DNA of 64,000 bases from Colius striatus. Taxonomy: Eukaryota > Chordata > Aves > Coliiformes > Coliidae. The position numbers and the translations under genes were made by a program. The notes under the pieces were generated by a model. The model saw only the letters and a list, made by a program, of their open reading frames with translations, was not told the origin of the DNA and did no database searches. How positions within the stretch are numbered: the first letter of the stretch is position 1; the number at the start of each line of letters is the position of its first letter. Below are positions 25,400 to 37,400 of the stretch, in pieces. The stretch is taken from contig NC_084761.1 of the NCBI RefSeq assembly GCF_028858725.1, forward strand, positions 25,264,501 through 25,328,500, read 5' to 3'.

Positions 25400-25456
25400 G
25401 AGCTGCGGGCGCCCGCCATCCGTAGCGCGCGGCGTTTCTGACGGCCCGTCACCGCC

Positions 25457-28400
25457 ATGAAGGCGACGCCGCTTTCCAACTGCGAGCGGCGGTTCCTCCT
25501 GCGCGCCATAGAGGAGAGGAAGGTGCGGTGTCGGCTGCCTCTTCCCCGTGCCCTTCCCCGTCCTGGGGCAAGGGGCTATTGTGGCTCCCCCCTGCCGCCG
25601 CCCGGCGGTAGGCCGGAGCCCGCCCGGTGAATGGCGCGGTAACCGGGCGCGTGTGTGTCTCTGGGCCCGCAGCGGCTGGACGGACGGCAGTGCTATGACT
25701 ACCGGAACGTGCGCATCTCCTTCGGCGTCGACTACGGCTGCTGCATCGTGGAGCTGGGGAAGACAAGGTGGACGCGGGGGTAGCGGGGGCTCGGCCGGCG
25801 CAGGGGCCTCTCGGCTGCGGGCGGACCGCGCTGCTCATCGCAGGCCCAGGACAGACTGGCGGGAGATGCGGTGGCTTTCGCTTTAAAGCGTTGCGTTTCC
25901 AAACCTGTGGAAGCAAACGGAGTGCAAGGCATTGAATGCTAGGTGTCCGGAACCCCACTGAGGCCACAGTAAACACTATAAAGACTGAAACCTATCGGCC
26001 CTAGCAATTCAAGGATGGGAGTGTAGAAGAGAAGTGGAAAGGGATGGGGTTTCCATGTTGATTGTAGATGACGAGTAACTCATAAAAGGCAAAGTGAATG
26101 TAATTAACTTTTTAATCATATTCATTGATCTCACGCTATATTTTACATTTTTCCACAAATCAATTGGCTCTTTTTTCCCTCTGTGGAGAAGTAAAATATG
26201 TACACTTACATAAACATTTAGTTATAGATTCTCATGTGTTTTACCCTATTTTTCATCCTAAAATACAAGAGAATGTTCCAGTTTCTACATCTGTTTCTCA
26301 GTTGTTGACAGGAGTTTAAATATGTATGACAGGCATTGAATAAGAAACTATCAGGAGTGAGAAATACAAACTAGAAACCTGAAGGGATGCTCTTTCAAAG
26401 GCCCTGTTTTGTTTGTAGTGGTAGCAGCTTTTCCCTGCTAAGTTCCGTGACTTGGTGGTTTATTTACCTTGGCAGAGTTCTCGCCCAAGTCTCATGTGAA
26501 CTCGTTCCGCCCAAGCCCAATCGGCCTACAGAAGGTATACTCTTCTTTAATCTAGAGCTCTCACCGATGGCTGCACCTGGTTTTGAGCCTGGCAGGTATG
26601 TAGCTGTCTTAAAAAGAGTGAATAAGGATGACATAATGGCTCTTATGTCATCCTATTTTGATATACTTACGTATATAATATAATCATATTTGCTTTAATT
26701 TTGTTTTAACAGACAGCCTGAGTTACTGGTAAAACTGAACAGACTGATAGAGCGATGCCTGAGAAATTCCAGATGTATAGATACTGAATCTCTCTGTGTT
26801 GTTGCTGGTGAAAAGGTATGAAAGCCTACTAATTTCAACTGGTTTTAAACTAAAATATGCCTACTTTTTATATGTATGCTTTTAAGGTGGTCTCTGTCCT
26901 GTCTTGGAAACCAGAAATTCTGATTCTAGCTTAATATAAAGATCCACACATATAACTTTACAGGTATTTGTAACTTAGACATCTGCATAAGCTCTCTGAA
27001 GTAGCTGGGACCCTGCACACTTGAATATTTGTTTGTCAGAATAAAGTTTTGTTTCTACCAAAGTGTTAGGTACTTTTTCCTAATGTAATCTAGCACACTG
27101 GGTATATTGGAATACACCAAGATCTTTCAACCTCTGAAGCAAAGACCTGAAGGATATATGCTGGTTCTTCTTAACGGTTCAGGAATTGAAATTGGTTTGA
27201 AAAACGGTAACTTCTGTAGGATCACATCACAAATTACCAAGTGGATTTGTATGTGGGTGTGGTGTGGTTTTTTTTTTTTTCCCTCAGGTTTGGCAAATTC
27301 GTCTGGACCTGCACCTGTTAAATCATGACGGTAACATCATTGATGCTGCCAGCATAGCAGGAATTGTCGCTCTGTGTCATTTCCGCAGACCAGATGTGTC
27401 CGTGCAAGGAGAGGAAGTAACTGTGGTAAGTTGTACCACATGATAGTAAATGTTGTGGCGTCGCAGCTAGCTATTACTTGTATGTCTAAAAGAGAATTGT
27501 TTGTGTAAGCAGAGAAACGCCAAGATGCTTAAGTTTTAGGGTAGAAGTGTTGCTGTTCAGAATGCGAAAGGATGGTAAGGAAGCCTGCAGAATACAGAGT
27601 TTTATCAGCTTCCATTTATAGGAAGAAATTGTAAAAAAATAAGTATTTTACAGTCAGGGATAAGGCTGGTGAATGTGCTCCACTTACCTATGTAGGTAGT
27701 AAACAGTAAGAATTGCATAAGAAAACTATTTCACTGTGAGGGTGAGGGAGCTCTGGCACAGGCTGCCCAGAGGGGTTGTGGAGTCTCCGTTTCTGGAGGT
27801 CTTTAAGACCTGCCTGGACATGTTCCTGTGTGACCTGATCTAGGTCAACCTGCTTCTGCAGGGGGATTGGACTAGGTGATTTCTAAAGGTCCCTTCCAAC
27901 CCCTACCATTCTGTGAGTTAAACTGAATTTGTAATGACTAAACATTTGTGAGCCTTTTTTTTCCCTTTAAATTTTATTTTTAAAAATTGAATTTAAACTT
28001 AATTTCTTTATAGAGTACACAACTTTAAAATTAAATGTGCCTTGTAAATAATCTTCCTCTGGGCTAATTCTTTTCAAAGTATACTCCTGAGGAACGTGAT
28101 CCTGTCCCCTTAAGCATCCACCACATGCCGATTTGTGTCAGCTTTGCCTTCTTCCAGCAAGGGTAAGATATTTGTCCTTGAACAGGAACAGCTGATTGCC
28201 AGTTCTGCAGAATTAATTTGAAACATAAAAGAGCCCTGAAAATACTCATATTGACAAGTCTTAAAACATTTTATCTGAAGTGAGATGCCATGGGGAGATA
28301 TTTGTGTTCTGCACAGTGTCATGAACCGGTATGCCCGTGAACTAATTCCTTTGTTTGTTTAAAGGGCAGTTACCTCAAATTTTTATCTTTGCCTTATATT

Positions 28401-30846
28401 TAAAAACTTGATTCTAGGACCTATTTGTTGGTGGATCCAAGTGAACGTGAAGAACTCGTAATGGATGGTGTCCTTGTAATTGCCATGAATAAACATCGTG
28501 AAATTTGTACCATCCAGTCCAGTGGAGGGATTATGCTGGTAAAGGATCAGGTAAATCTTTGCCTTGACCAGTTTTCCTCTCATACATAAACTAGTTTCTG
28601 TGCTGTAGTCTTGATATTGAAATATCCATAATGTTTGGAAGCTTGTTGGGAAAGCAACACTTCGTTTTTCTTTTTTGATTTGGCTGAGGGAGCCTGTAAA
28701 TTAATTCAGACTGCATTCTGATGACTAGCTAGAGGCTGTTGTATTGACCTTTTGCATCAGCAAAAGGTCATCCAGTCTCTCACACTAAGATGACACTAAG
28801 ATGTCCTGTTTCATTTCATTTGTCACCCCTGTGATGTTGTAGTTTTAGTTAAAAACACCTTGTTTTCATGAATGAAAACTGTCATTGTATTTATAACAAC
28901 CAGGTTCTGAGATGCAGTAAAATAACAGCGGTTAAGGTTGCAGAAATAACAGAACTAATTCAGAAAGCCTTGGAGAACGACCAGAGAGCTCGGTGAGTGT
29001 TTTTGGAAGAAAAGGTATTTTGAAGAGACATATTAAAAATTAATGTCATCTTATAATTTGGAAGAGAAAATTAGTTTTGCTTGCATTGGTTTTAAATAGC
29101 GAGTATTCAGATATTTGAACTTCAGAAACCATTTTTTAGTGTGAAACATCCTAAAATAACGTCTGTCACTGAATGACTAGGAAGGAAGGTGGCAAGTTTG
29201 GCTTTGCAGAATCTATACCGAATCAGAAGATCACTGCCTTTAAAATGGAAAGTGCTGCTGTTGATACTAACAATGTGGAAGAACAAGCAGAAGAAATCAT
29301 CGCTAAAGCTGACCCTCCGTCTGAAGTGTATCTTTTCTGTTATACTATTCAGGGAAAAATTGGGCTCCCTGTTCCCTGCCTTAGCTGGGACCACCCAGCC
29401 ATGATTTCTCACAGCTTGGGTAGTGTTACAGCCTTCAGAGGAACCGTCAACTTCAGATTGGTTTGGGTTCTCATCGCTTTTAGGTAACTTAATTCCTGGC
29501 ATCCAGGGCAAAACTGAGGTCTGAAGTGACTGATTGTTACAGCAACTGGAGAAGTACTCTTCTCTCTCAGCTCCCCTTTGAGGATGCTCTCTCCTGAGGA
29601 AAAACAATACAGCTTTAAACCCAACTGGTTTGCTCTTGGAATACCAAGAGTTTACCAGCAAATACCAAGATTTTTCTTAACTAGGTCAGTTTTTCTAAAC
29701 CAATATTGCACACTCCTGGGACAGCCCAAATTGGGGAAGGAATAGAAAACTCATGGGGAGACCTTGAAGAATCTGAGAAGGAGGAAGCAGTGGAAGAGGA
29801 AGATGAAAGTGAGGCTGCTGCTGCTTTGGAGTGTCAGAAAATGGAAACTGAGGATACAAGTATGATGACGGAAACTAAGAAGGGTAACTATTTTTCTTTT
29901 GGATCAGATATGCTTAGTATATCACTTCATTAACAGTCTAGAATTAAATTCTAAAAGAGGTCCTTATCAAGAAAGAACCATTGTAGCCACTTTCTACTTG
30001 AGAGTGACACTCATTTGTTTCTTTGACTTTACTTGGTCACTTCTCTTTTCTTCAAAAGAAAACTTGATTTCTGTGCTATTTGGAGGGCTCCAAATTAAGC
30101 ACTAGCCACTCTGAATATGTCTTCAGAAATGTTGTGGTTGTCAGGTACAGAAGTTTTACAAAACTGTTCACCAGTTTGTGGTGGGTTTTTTTTCCAGATG
30201 AACCTATTGTATTGTCTGACAGCGAGGAAGAAGAAGTTGTCATTCTGGAGCCACAGGAACTACCCAGTAAAACCAGGTAACCGTGAGGGGAGATGAAGAG
30301 GGGAAAGGAGTTAGTAAGGACTATTTCTAGGAAGCCCAGAATCATAGGAAGGAAGGTCTCAGTTAATCAAGATAGTTCAAATTGAGCAAGTGTAAATCTG
30401 GGCTAGTTTGCTCCTGTCCCAGGAGCAGCCATCTGAAATAGTTATACATACTTGACTCATCTTCATCATTCTTAAGGGAGCAAGTGCATAAAAGTGGATT
30501 TGAATCAGCTGCTCTGTTAGAGATTCTGCATAATACATCATAGTTAATATTAAATTTTCTCTCCCAAAAGTGGGATTCATTGCTGTATCCCTCCTCTAGC
30601 CCTGGACACCCTCCTTGTGTTGTGCAGTGCATTCTCTAGAAGCTAAGTCTGAACTTTGCACTGATCTTAGTGTATGGTTGCCCTATGACAGATGATCAGT
30701 CGCTATTCTTCTGAAATAGAACTATTCTGTATGTGTCTTTGATTCAAATGTTGTTTGCTCCCAGGCCACAGAGCAGCTTGAAACAAGAAACTACAAGTAA
30801 GAAAGCATTTAACAAAAGGAGAAGAAAGAAGAGAGTTGCTCGTTAA
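25457..30846 (+). CDS. EXOSC9: Exosome complex component RRP45
   Basis: Coding exons: 25457-25522, 25673-25767, 26476-26595, 26713-26815, 27288-27425, 28080-28162, 28418-28550, 28904-28992, 29181-29327, 29690-29883, 30198-30276, 30765-30846. The frame stays open for 442 codons (human 439) and every intron is GT-AG. The protein begins MKATPLSNCERRFLLRAIEE and has the RNase PH fold to about residue 275 (RLDGRQCYDYRNVRISFG; CHFRRPDVSVQG; HREICTIQSSGG). The family member is a catalytically inactive ring subunit of the RNA exosome, paired with EXOSC4, and acts in nuclear and cytoplasmic 3'-5' RNA decay. The acidic tail includes ENSWGDLEESEKEE and PIVLSDSEEEE (about 392-402), and the end is basic (KRRRKKR, nuclear signal). 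The exon 9/10 junction was chosen because SEVFSKPILHTPG matches human SEVVSTPVLWTPG. The gene is convergent with CCNA2. Confidence 0.97.
27719..27917 (+). repeat. CR1 LINE 3' fragment in EXOSC9 intron 5
   Basis: About 200 bp matching the last CR1 coding piece and 3'UTR: CACAGGCTGCCCAGAGGGGT, GTGACCTGATCTAGG, GGTCCCTTCCAACCCCTACC. It ends at a degenerate ATTCTGTG tail. It lies in the sense direction of EXOSC9 between exons 5 and 6, and does not touch splice sites. Confidence 0.92.
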
Positions 30847-30991
30847 AGTTATCATGCCTTTCAGCAATGCTGTATAATATCTAATTTGGTCTCTCATTAC
30901 TGATCTTATTCTTGTAGATAATTTTATTTCCTCCCACCCCTTTTTTGGTCTTGCTTGTGTATATTTTATAAAACTATTGTACACAGCTTTA

Positions 30992-30997
30992 AATAAA
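30992..30997 (+). terminator. Poly(A) signal of EXOSC9
   Basis: AATAAA 145 bp after the EXOSC9 stop codon, inside an A-rich run and preceded by a T-rich 3'UTR. It is the first canonical hexamer after the stop, giving a short 3'UTR as in mammals. Confidence 0.7.
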
Positions 30998-31019
30998 AAA
31001 AAAAAACCCAAACCATGTA

Positions 31020-33328
31020 ATTGAAATTTTGTGGTTAGCAGCCAGATGCAGCAGCACCCTCACTAGTTGAACTTGAACTCAAGTTCTCCAGCTTGAATGG
31101 CTGAGGGAAGATGCATTTTTCCTTAACAAAACAGCTTCTGTTGTTCCTGAGGGGAGTTGGGTATGGTCAGAGTTCAGGTGCTGAAAGGAATTAGGGCTCA
31201 AGTGTAATGCAAGGCCTTGAATGGAGAGAGCTATTGCCACACCTTGGGTTTCATACCTTGGAGTGGTCTTCAGCAGAGGAAAGGGCATATTGTGACTAAG
31301 ACATTCTTGCCCATGTCCCTCCACATTTTACCTTCCACTGAAGCTGTTTTGTATAAAAATCATCAGAAATGCACATATTTAACATTGGCATGGAACTTTC
31401 ACAGAGAAGGAATTTGTACTTCAGCAATGGAGTTTCTTTAAAAGTTTAATTAAATATTAGATGCAAGAGACAGGAGTGCTTCTTGAGCTCTATTCAAAGA
31501 ATTGCACTCTGGGTTTAGAACAGGGCAAAGCAAAGAGCTGAGACAGTTTCCAAAATATCAGGTATACTGTTCTCAAACAAAGCAGCTCACATTTGAAACG
31601 TGAACATATTTACAAGAACAAAGTAGGACTATTTTACATATGACTATAGTAGTTCAGGAAATATGAAGAGGTGAGAAGTTATTGTTGTAGATATTACAGT
31701 CCCCAAATAAGGGTTAGACTTCAAGGTTAAGAAAGAAATAAATTTGCTGCCAGCCCCACAGAGCTTTACTCAAGCTGTGCTCTTTCAGAAAGGCAAAAAA
31801 CGCAGCCCCATTCCTCCAGGAGTTATATCCATAGTGTCAGTTCTTCCAATCCAAAGTCACTGCCAGGAGTACAAGAAAAAGTGACATTTCAGGTTCTTCA
31901 TACTTCTGCCGTACCACTTAAAACTGCTCCAGGAAAAAGAACAGCATTCTTCACACTGCTATTTCTCTCTTCTTCACATGTAACGTCTCCTGCCCTACCT
32001 TCCTTAGAGGCTTTATTGTCAAAGGACTAGGTGAATTTAAAGCAGACACGCAAAACAGTTTTACAGTACTTGGGACATGTTCACAGTTGAGCAGTAAGAG
32101 CTGGAGTCATCCTGTATTAACTTTGGGAAGTGAAGAGATGGGAAAAGATGGTACCTACAGCAGTAGGCAGAGCTGTTGGTGAGGAAGGAGGAACATTGAG
32201 CCATAGTGGGCAGAGATGCCAGCCCATGACTGAAGCTTTTTTTTTTTTGTCTCAGGCTGTAGAGGAAGTCATATCACTGTGCTGAAAGTAAAACTCAGGG
32301 AGCAAGGGAGAATTTCTGTGCTAGGGTAACAGCAGAAGAACTTTCACTGAAAACAGAGCAAGGAGGCATCTCATTAAACAGTGAATTAATACTGTAAACC
32401 ATGGAAGTCTAAGTACTGCTACTTGGTCTTTTCCAGGGAAAAGAATTCATAAGCTTCCTTTAAATTACTCTTTCAGTGTTCATCTTTCTCAAAAACTTTC
32501 CAGCATGTCACAAAAAACATCAAAGGGCAAGGCAGAACCCAGTTTCTCAGGATGAGAACTCTTCAAAGAACGATTGCTGGGCAGCCTTTCCAAGGTCACA
32601 AACTGATGTCACAATGGTAGCAAACATTTACCTCTATATACAAACTCCCTCTCCTGCAAGATTACAGCATTTCCAAAAATAAGCACCAGTCATGATAAAC
32701 TGCATGGTTTTATGCCGATTAGTTTTAGCTTTTCAGTGGCAAGCTAGTGAAATGAAACTAAATAAAGGCTATTGGGAAAACATGGTAGACCAATGAAACA
32801 CATTTTGTTATCAAACATAAAAACACATACAGAAGTGCATCCTAAAAGGTTCAGATAGGCAAAAAAAAAAAAAAAAAAAAAAAAGGGCAGCCTCTACTGC
32901 AATACTTTTGTCTTGACTGGATAAGCCACCATCACTTGCTGAGGTTTGTGGAGGGCTCAGGCTGCAGAACAGGGTGGGGCATAACAGCAGTTAAGTTTTT
33001 AATTCCCAAGTTGAGCCACAGGAGTTCTCTCAGTGTAACATGCACTTGTCAGCTTAACAGAGGGCTGATGATTTAGAAAAAAAAATAAAGTACATTAAGT
33101 AGCCCACACCATAACAGCTGTTCAACATCTGTGAAGGTTTTGTACTTCGGCCTGCTGGTGGCCAGATAACCAGACAGCACTGAAGCAACTTCAAATTGAA
33201 GTGGCTGAGGCTTCACAGTGTAGCCCTTAGAAAAAACTTTAGAAACAAGTGCCAGTTTAAAAAGGCAGTACTAACCCTGGATGGTTTTAAGGTATTGGGA
33301 AGACCACTAACATTAGATGTAAAAATAG
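31020..33328. other. Convergent gap between EXOSC9 and CCNA2
   Basis: No coding sequence recognised. Includes a 23-base poly-A tract at 32862-32884, with no retrocopy upstream of it. The right-hand part may belong to a long CCNA2 3'UTR; a second candidate minus-strand AATAAA is seen near 32011. Confidence 0.45.
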
Positions 33329-33334
33329 TTTATT
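33329..33334 (-). terminator. Candidate poly(A) signal of CCNA2
   Basis: TTTATT on the + strand, i.e. AATAAA on the minus strand, about 1.1 kb past the CCNA2 stop. A 3'UTR of this length is similar to that of mammalian CCNA2. Other weaker or later signals exist, so the true end is uncertain. Confidence 0.4.
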
Positions 33335-34425
33335 AGCCAACCTAGAAATGGCTTATAGTTAAACCCACTTCCCACACACACACTGCTTTACATGCAAAGA
33401 ACAGCAGCATTTACACAGGTTGAAGATGAATGTCCACTTGATCTAATGCAGATTACAAGCTAGTTTGCTCAAGTAACAGTTCCAGAACCAAGGAAAAATA
33501 AGACCAGTTGTTCTACATTTTTACTGCAAGCCACAGAGGAACCCTTTCCAAGCAAGAGGGGTGTACAGAATTTGTACCATTCTGCATGTAGCCCATCCAC
33601 ACCAGAAGACTTCCCCTTTTGAAAGCACAGAGCAGTAGTTCACTTACTGTCCTGCAGCTTAATCTCTCCACCACTCCTGAAGAGGTACTAGGTAAGCAGA
33701 CTGATGACCATAATTCTTTTCAATAGATAGTGATGGGCGTTAGGGACAACTAACACATCAGTGGAAACTCCATGGGTTTAAATTAGTATCAGTTTGACTA
33801 GAAAATACCTATAGCAAGACCATTTTCTACATCCTGGAAGAAAGTGTGAACTGATATCCTAATTTCAGCCTTTAACCTGATGGGCATCTAGCCATACACT
33901 ACATAGCCATTGAGGCATCCATTAACTGGCATATCCTAAAGAACCTCACAAGACTCCATTCCAGCAGGGTGTTCTCACAGCTATATTGTTTCTTCCAGTA
34001 GCCATTAAGCCACATTTCGGATCTATACTAAGTCTCAACTTAAACTAGACAATGTAAAAATGCTACAAATACTGCTGTGGAGTCCAAGTCATTCTTACTT
34101 GGAAGTAGAAAAGCCCTACTAGTAATAATGCACTGCTAATATTAACAGTTAGTCTATCATTAGATGAGCAGTCTCAGATTTCATTTGGCCTGCATGGTTC
34201 TTGGTGCTTGAACAGAACGTTTTAACAAAAACCCAACTAAATATTTTAACAAGATTGCATGTACAAAAGATTTACATTAAAACCACATAAAACTAGATTC
34301 ATAATTATGCTCATAAAAACTTGCATTAATATTGAGTGATCACATCTAGAATTTTGAACCATGTTTAAAACTGTACATCATTTTCCTGTAATATACATTT
34401 TTTTAAAAGATCAGTCTCTTGATTA

Positions 34426-37400
34426 TTACAATAAGTTTAGTGTCTCTGGTGGGTCAATAAGCGATACTCCATGGTACCTAGAGAGGGAAAAAAAAGACGT
34501 GGGATGTCATCTTGCTCAGCTCAAGTGCTCTTTGCCATAAAGAGTAGCATACATACTGCAGCAAAGCACATTTCTCATAAGCCGGGAAACATCTAGGGGC
34601 CTGTCAGCTGCCGTGCAGACACAGATTTTTAGAAGCATTAGGTACCATCTCCTGCCTACCAAATGTAGGAATGGCAAGAAAATTTCTACAGTTTCTACCG
34701 AACAGTTCAGGCAGTGATAGCAGGCCTAGCCATGAACACAAAAGTACTGCTCAACAAAACACTGTGCGTTGATATCAACATATCACTTGGGCAATAGGTT
34801 TGGTTAGTTGTGTCTTGAGTCTTCAGACAGACTCACCTCCCACCCCTCACCCTGTTAAGCTAGGACATGCTAGGACAACTCGGGTGTAACATACCAGCTT
34901 ATCATCCAGCTCTATAGATACTCACTTTGTACTCTTGTACTTTTCCCTTATGGACTGTTGCGTGTGCTGGCTAGCTTTGAGGTAGGTCTTGTGTAGGTCC
35001 ATGAGGCAAGGCTTGATGTCTTCAAGGGTGTAGCCTGTTACTTTGCACAGGGATTCGGGCTGAGGTAAAAAGGAAAGGAAGAGGAACATTTGAACGTTTC
35101 TGTTGGATTATACTGATGATTATACTGGTGGAGTTTTTAGCTTCCTGGTGAAACTCTCGTTCTAGTAGGTTGTCAAAGTGTTTTTTCTCCAAGAACAAAG
35201 CAGTTTAATAACAAACTGCTCAGATTTCAGCAGTTCATGTAGATTTACAGCAATGCTGAAAACTACCACACTGCCTCCAGGCTTCCTTAGCTCCCACTGC
35301 CTCATCACAAAGAAACTTAAGAGCTTTGAGGAAGATCACCAGAATGGAGTGCATCAGCAGATGCCTCTTTCTTAAAAAGAAAAAAAGTGTAACCCCTCCC
35401 CCCCTATTTTTCAAACACCATAGGGAGCAATCCCTAATGCACAGCCTTGGAGTGCAGAGGGGCTGAGACTCCTGCAGCCCAGGCCAAAAAACATTCAACA
35501 TGCATTGAGGCAGGTGAAGACTCAACTGTGGCTACATACCCAGGTCTGACCAGTGACCGTATAGCCCGCTAGATGAAATGCTGCGGCAGCAATAACTGAT
35601 GGCAAGTATTTCAAGTAAGGATCAGCATCTATTAGACTCAGCTCACCGAGGTACTGCAAGGAAAACAAGAGAAAGGGAATTATCTGCTTCCAATAGGCAG
35701 TAAAAGAGCCCTAATTTCAGCTTCACATCCTGCCATCATTTGGTGGAATGGCTTTTATTAGTTTCCACTTCTTCCTTTAGCATCTACTGTTAGCTACTGT
35801 CACACAGTGTTTCTCAGAATTTTTCAGCACCATGTTTTATATTTAGAGGTACATCAGATATAGGAGGAAGAGCGTAGCCAGGTCTGACATTGGCACAATG
35901 AGACAAAGACTCCTGTTTAAGAGCTCTGGTACCTGCCATACAATTGGGATTTAATGTAACTAGAGTGGAAATGCTATCTGTGCTCTGCTTGAGAAATTAG
36001 CCTCTGGATTTAGAGCTCACTGCCTGTTGAGGGGAAAACCAAAACAAAAGTCCTTTTTAGCCAAAGTGCGTGGGTAGGTATGGCAGTTTTAGAGAAGAAA
36101 GAGGAAAATATCTAGCAGTGAAACAGCCCCCAAAGCTTGCTGTTCTGAGCAAGCCAAGTGCCAGCCTGTGATAGGGATGGACTATCTCAAACCATAAGTG
36201 GCAAGCAGAGCGCTCATTTCCAGTGGTGTGGCATCACTTTGGGAGTAGCACATATACTGTATGCACTCACCAGAAATCTCCCAAAGCTATTATGCCTTTA
36301 AAAACAGGAGGAGGCAGGAGAACTGAAGACTCCTTTAGCATGTACTTTCTTTTCTACTGGGACAATGAAACTGAGCTTGTACGGTGCATCACAGTAACAG
36401 AACTCTCAGGTTACACATGCTAAGCCAGTAAATCTTACTTACCATTGATAGGCTCTCCACTTTAGCGTTTGTCTGTTCGTGTAGGAAATATTGAGTGAGG
36501 AACTGGTTGATTGTTGGAGCTGCCAAGTCAAATGACAAAACCTTCAAAATTAAGTGCTCCATCCTCAGAACCTGCTTCTTGGTATAGGTGTCATCTGTGA
36601 TGTAGACAAACTCTGCTACTTCAGGAGGGTAGATTTCTTCAAACTTACTGCCAGGAGAAACAGTGATGAGCAAATAATTGAGTGGTAGAAAACCAGATAA
36701 CCAGCAACAATGGAAGTCAGCACACTAATTTACATTCTGACTTGTGAAGTAGCTGACACTGTTGCAGGAAAAATCTGCTGCACTTGGTTCAGTAGCTCTC
36801 AAATCAGCAGAATTTGAAGTTACAGAACTACAATGGCCTGATATTTTAGCACTAAGCAATTTCAGACTCAGTTACTGGAATTCCATAAAAACCCACTAAA
36901 CTAATAACTGGTGCAAGCCAAACTTTCTCTTCACGTGCCTTGTGCATGTTCCCTCAAATACTATTTAGAAGCCTCCTGCTGCTGCAGACAGAACTAATAA
37001 ATCCTCACATTAGGGCCATCTACAACGGTAGCCCAGAACTTTGCTGGCAGAATTTCCTACAGGTGAATAACTCCTGATTTTTCTTCTAGGGTGAAGCCCT
37101 CCTGAGTCAGTCTGGCTATAGTCATATGTACAAGATCAGCAGGTGGAATTTTAGATTAAACAAATTCACTTACGAAGCAAGCAGCATAGCTGCAGTACCC
37201 ACAAGCTGAAGTTTTCCTCTCAGAACAGACATTGAAGAAAGAAATCTATCAATGTAATTCACAGCTAAGTGCAGGGTTTCATTCTGTAACTTGTATTCTT
37301 CCCCAACTTCCACCAGCCAGTCCACGAGTATAGCTCGCATGTTGTTTGTGATATCAGGTTGCTTCTTCATATAACCCATTTTAGGCTTGCATTTCACCTG

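Larger units (their letters stand above)
25061..25880. promoter_or_regulatory. CpG island and promoter of EXOSC9
   Basis: CpG-dense stretch that includes the minisatellite at 25125-25300, a CRE at 25392-25399 and the first two coding exons. No TATA box at a useful distance. This is the usual architecture of a housekeeping gene. Confidence 0.75.

Noticed and set aside
32862-32884. Poly-A tract as the tail of a retrocopy
   Set aside because: No processed gene copy or SINE body precedes it and no flanking duplication is evident; treated as a simple homopolymer.
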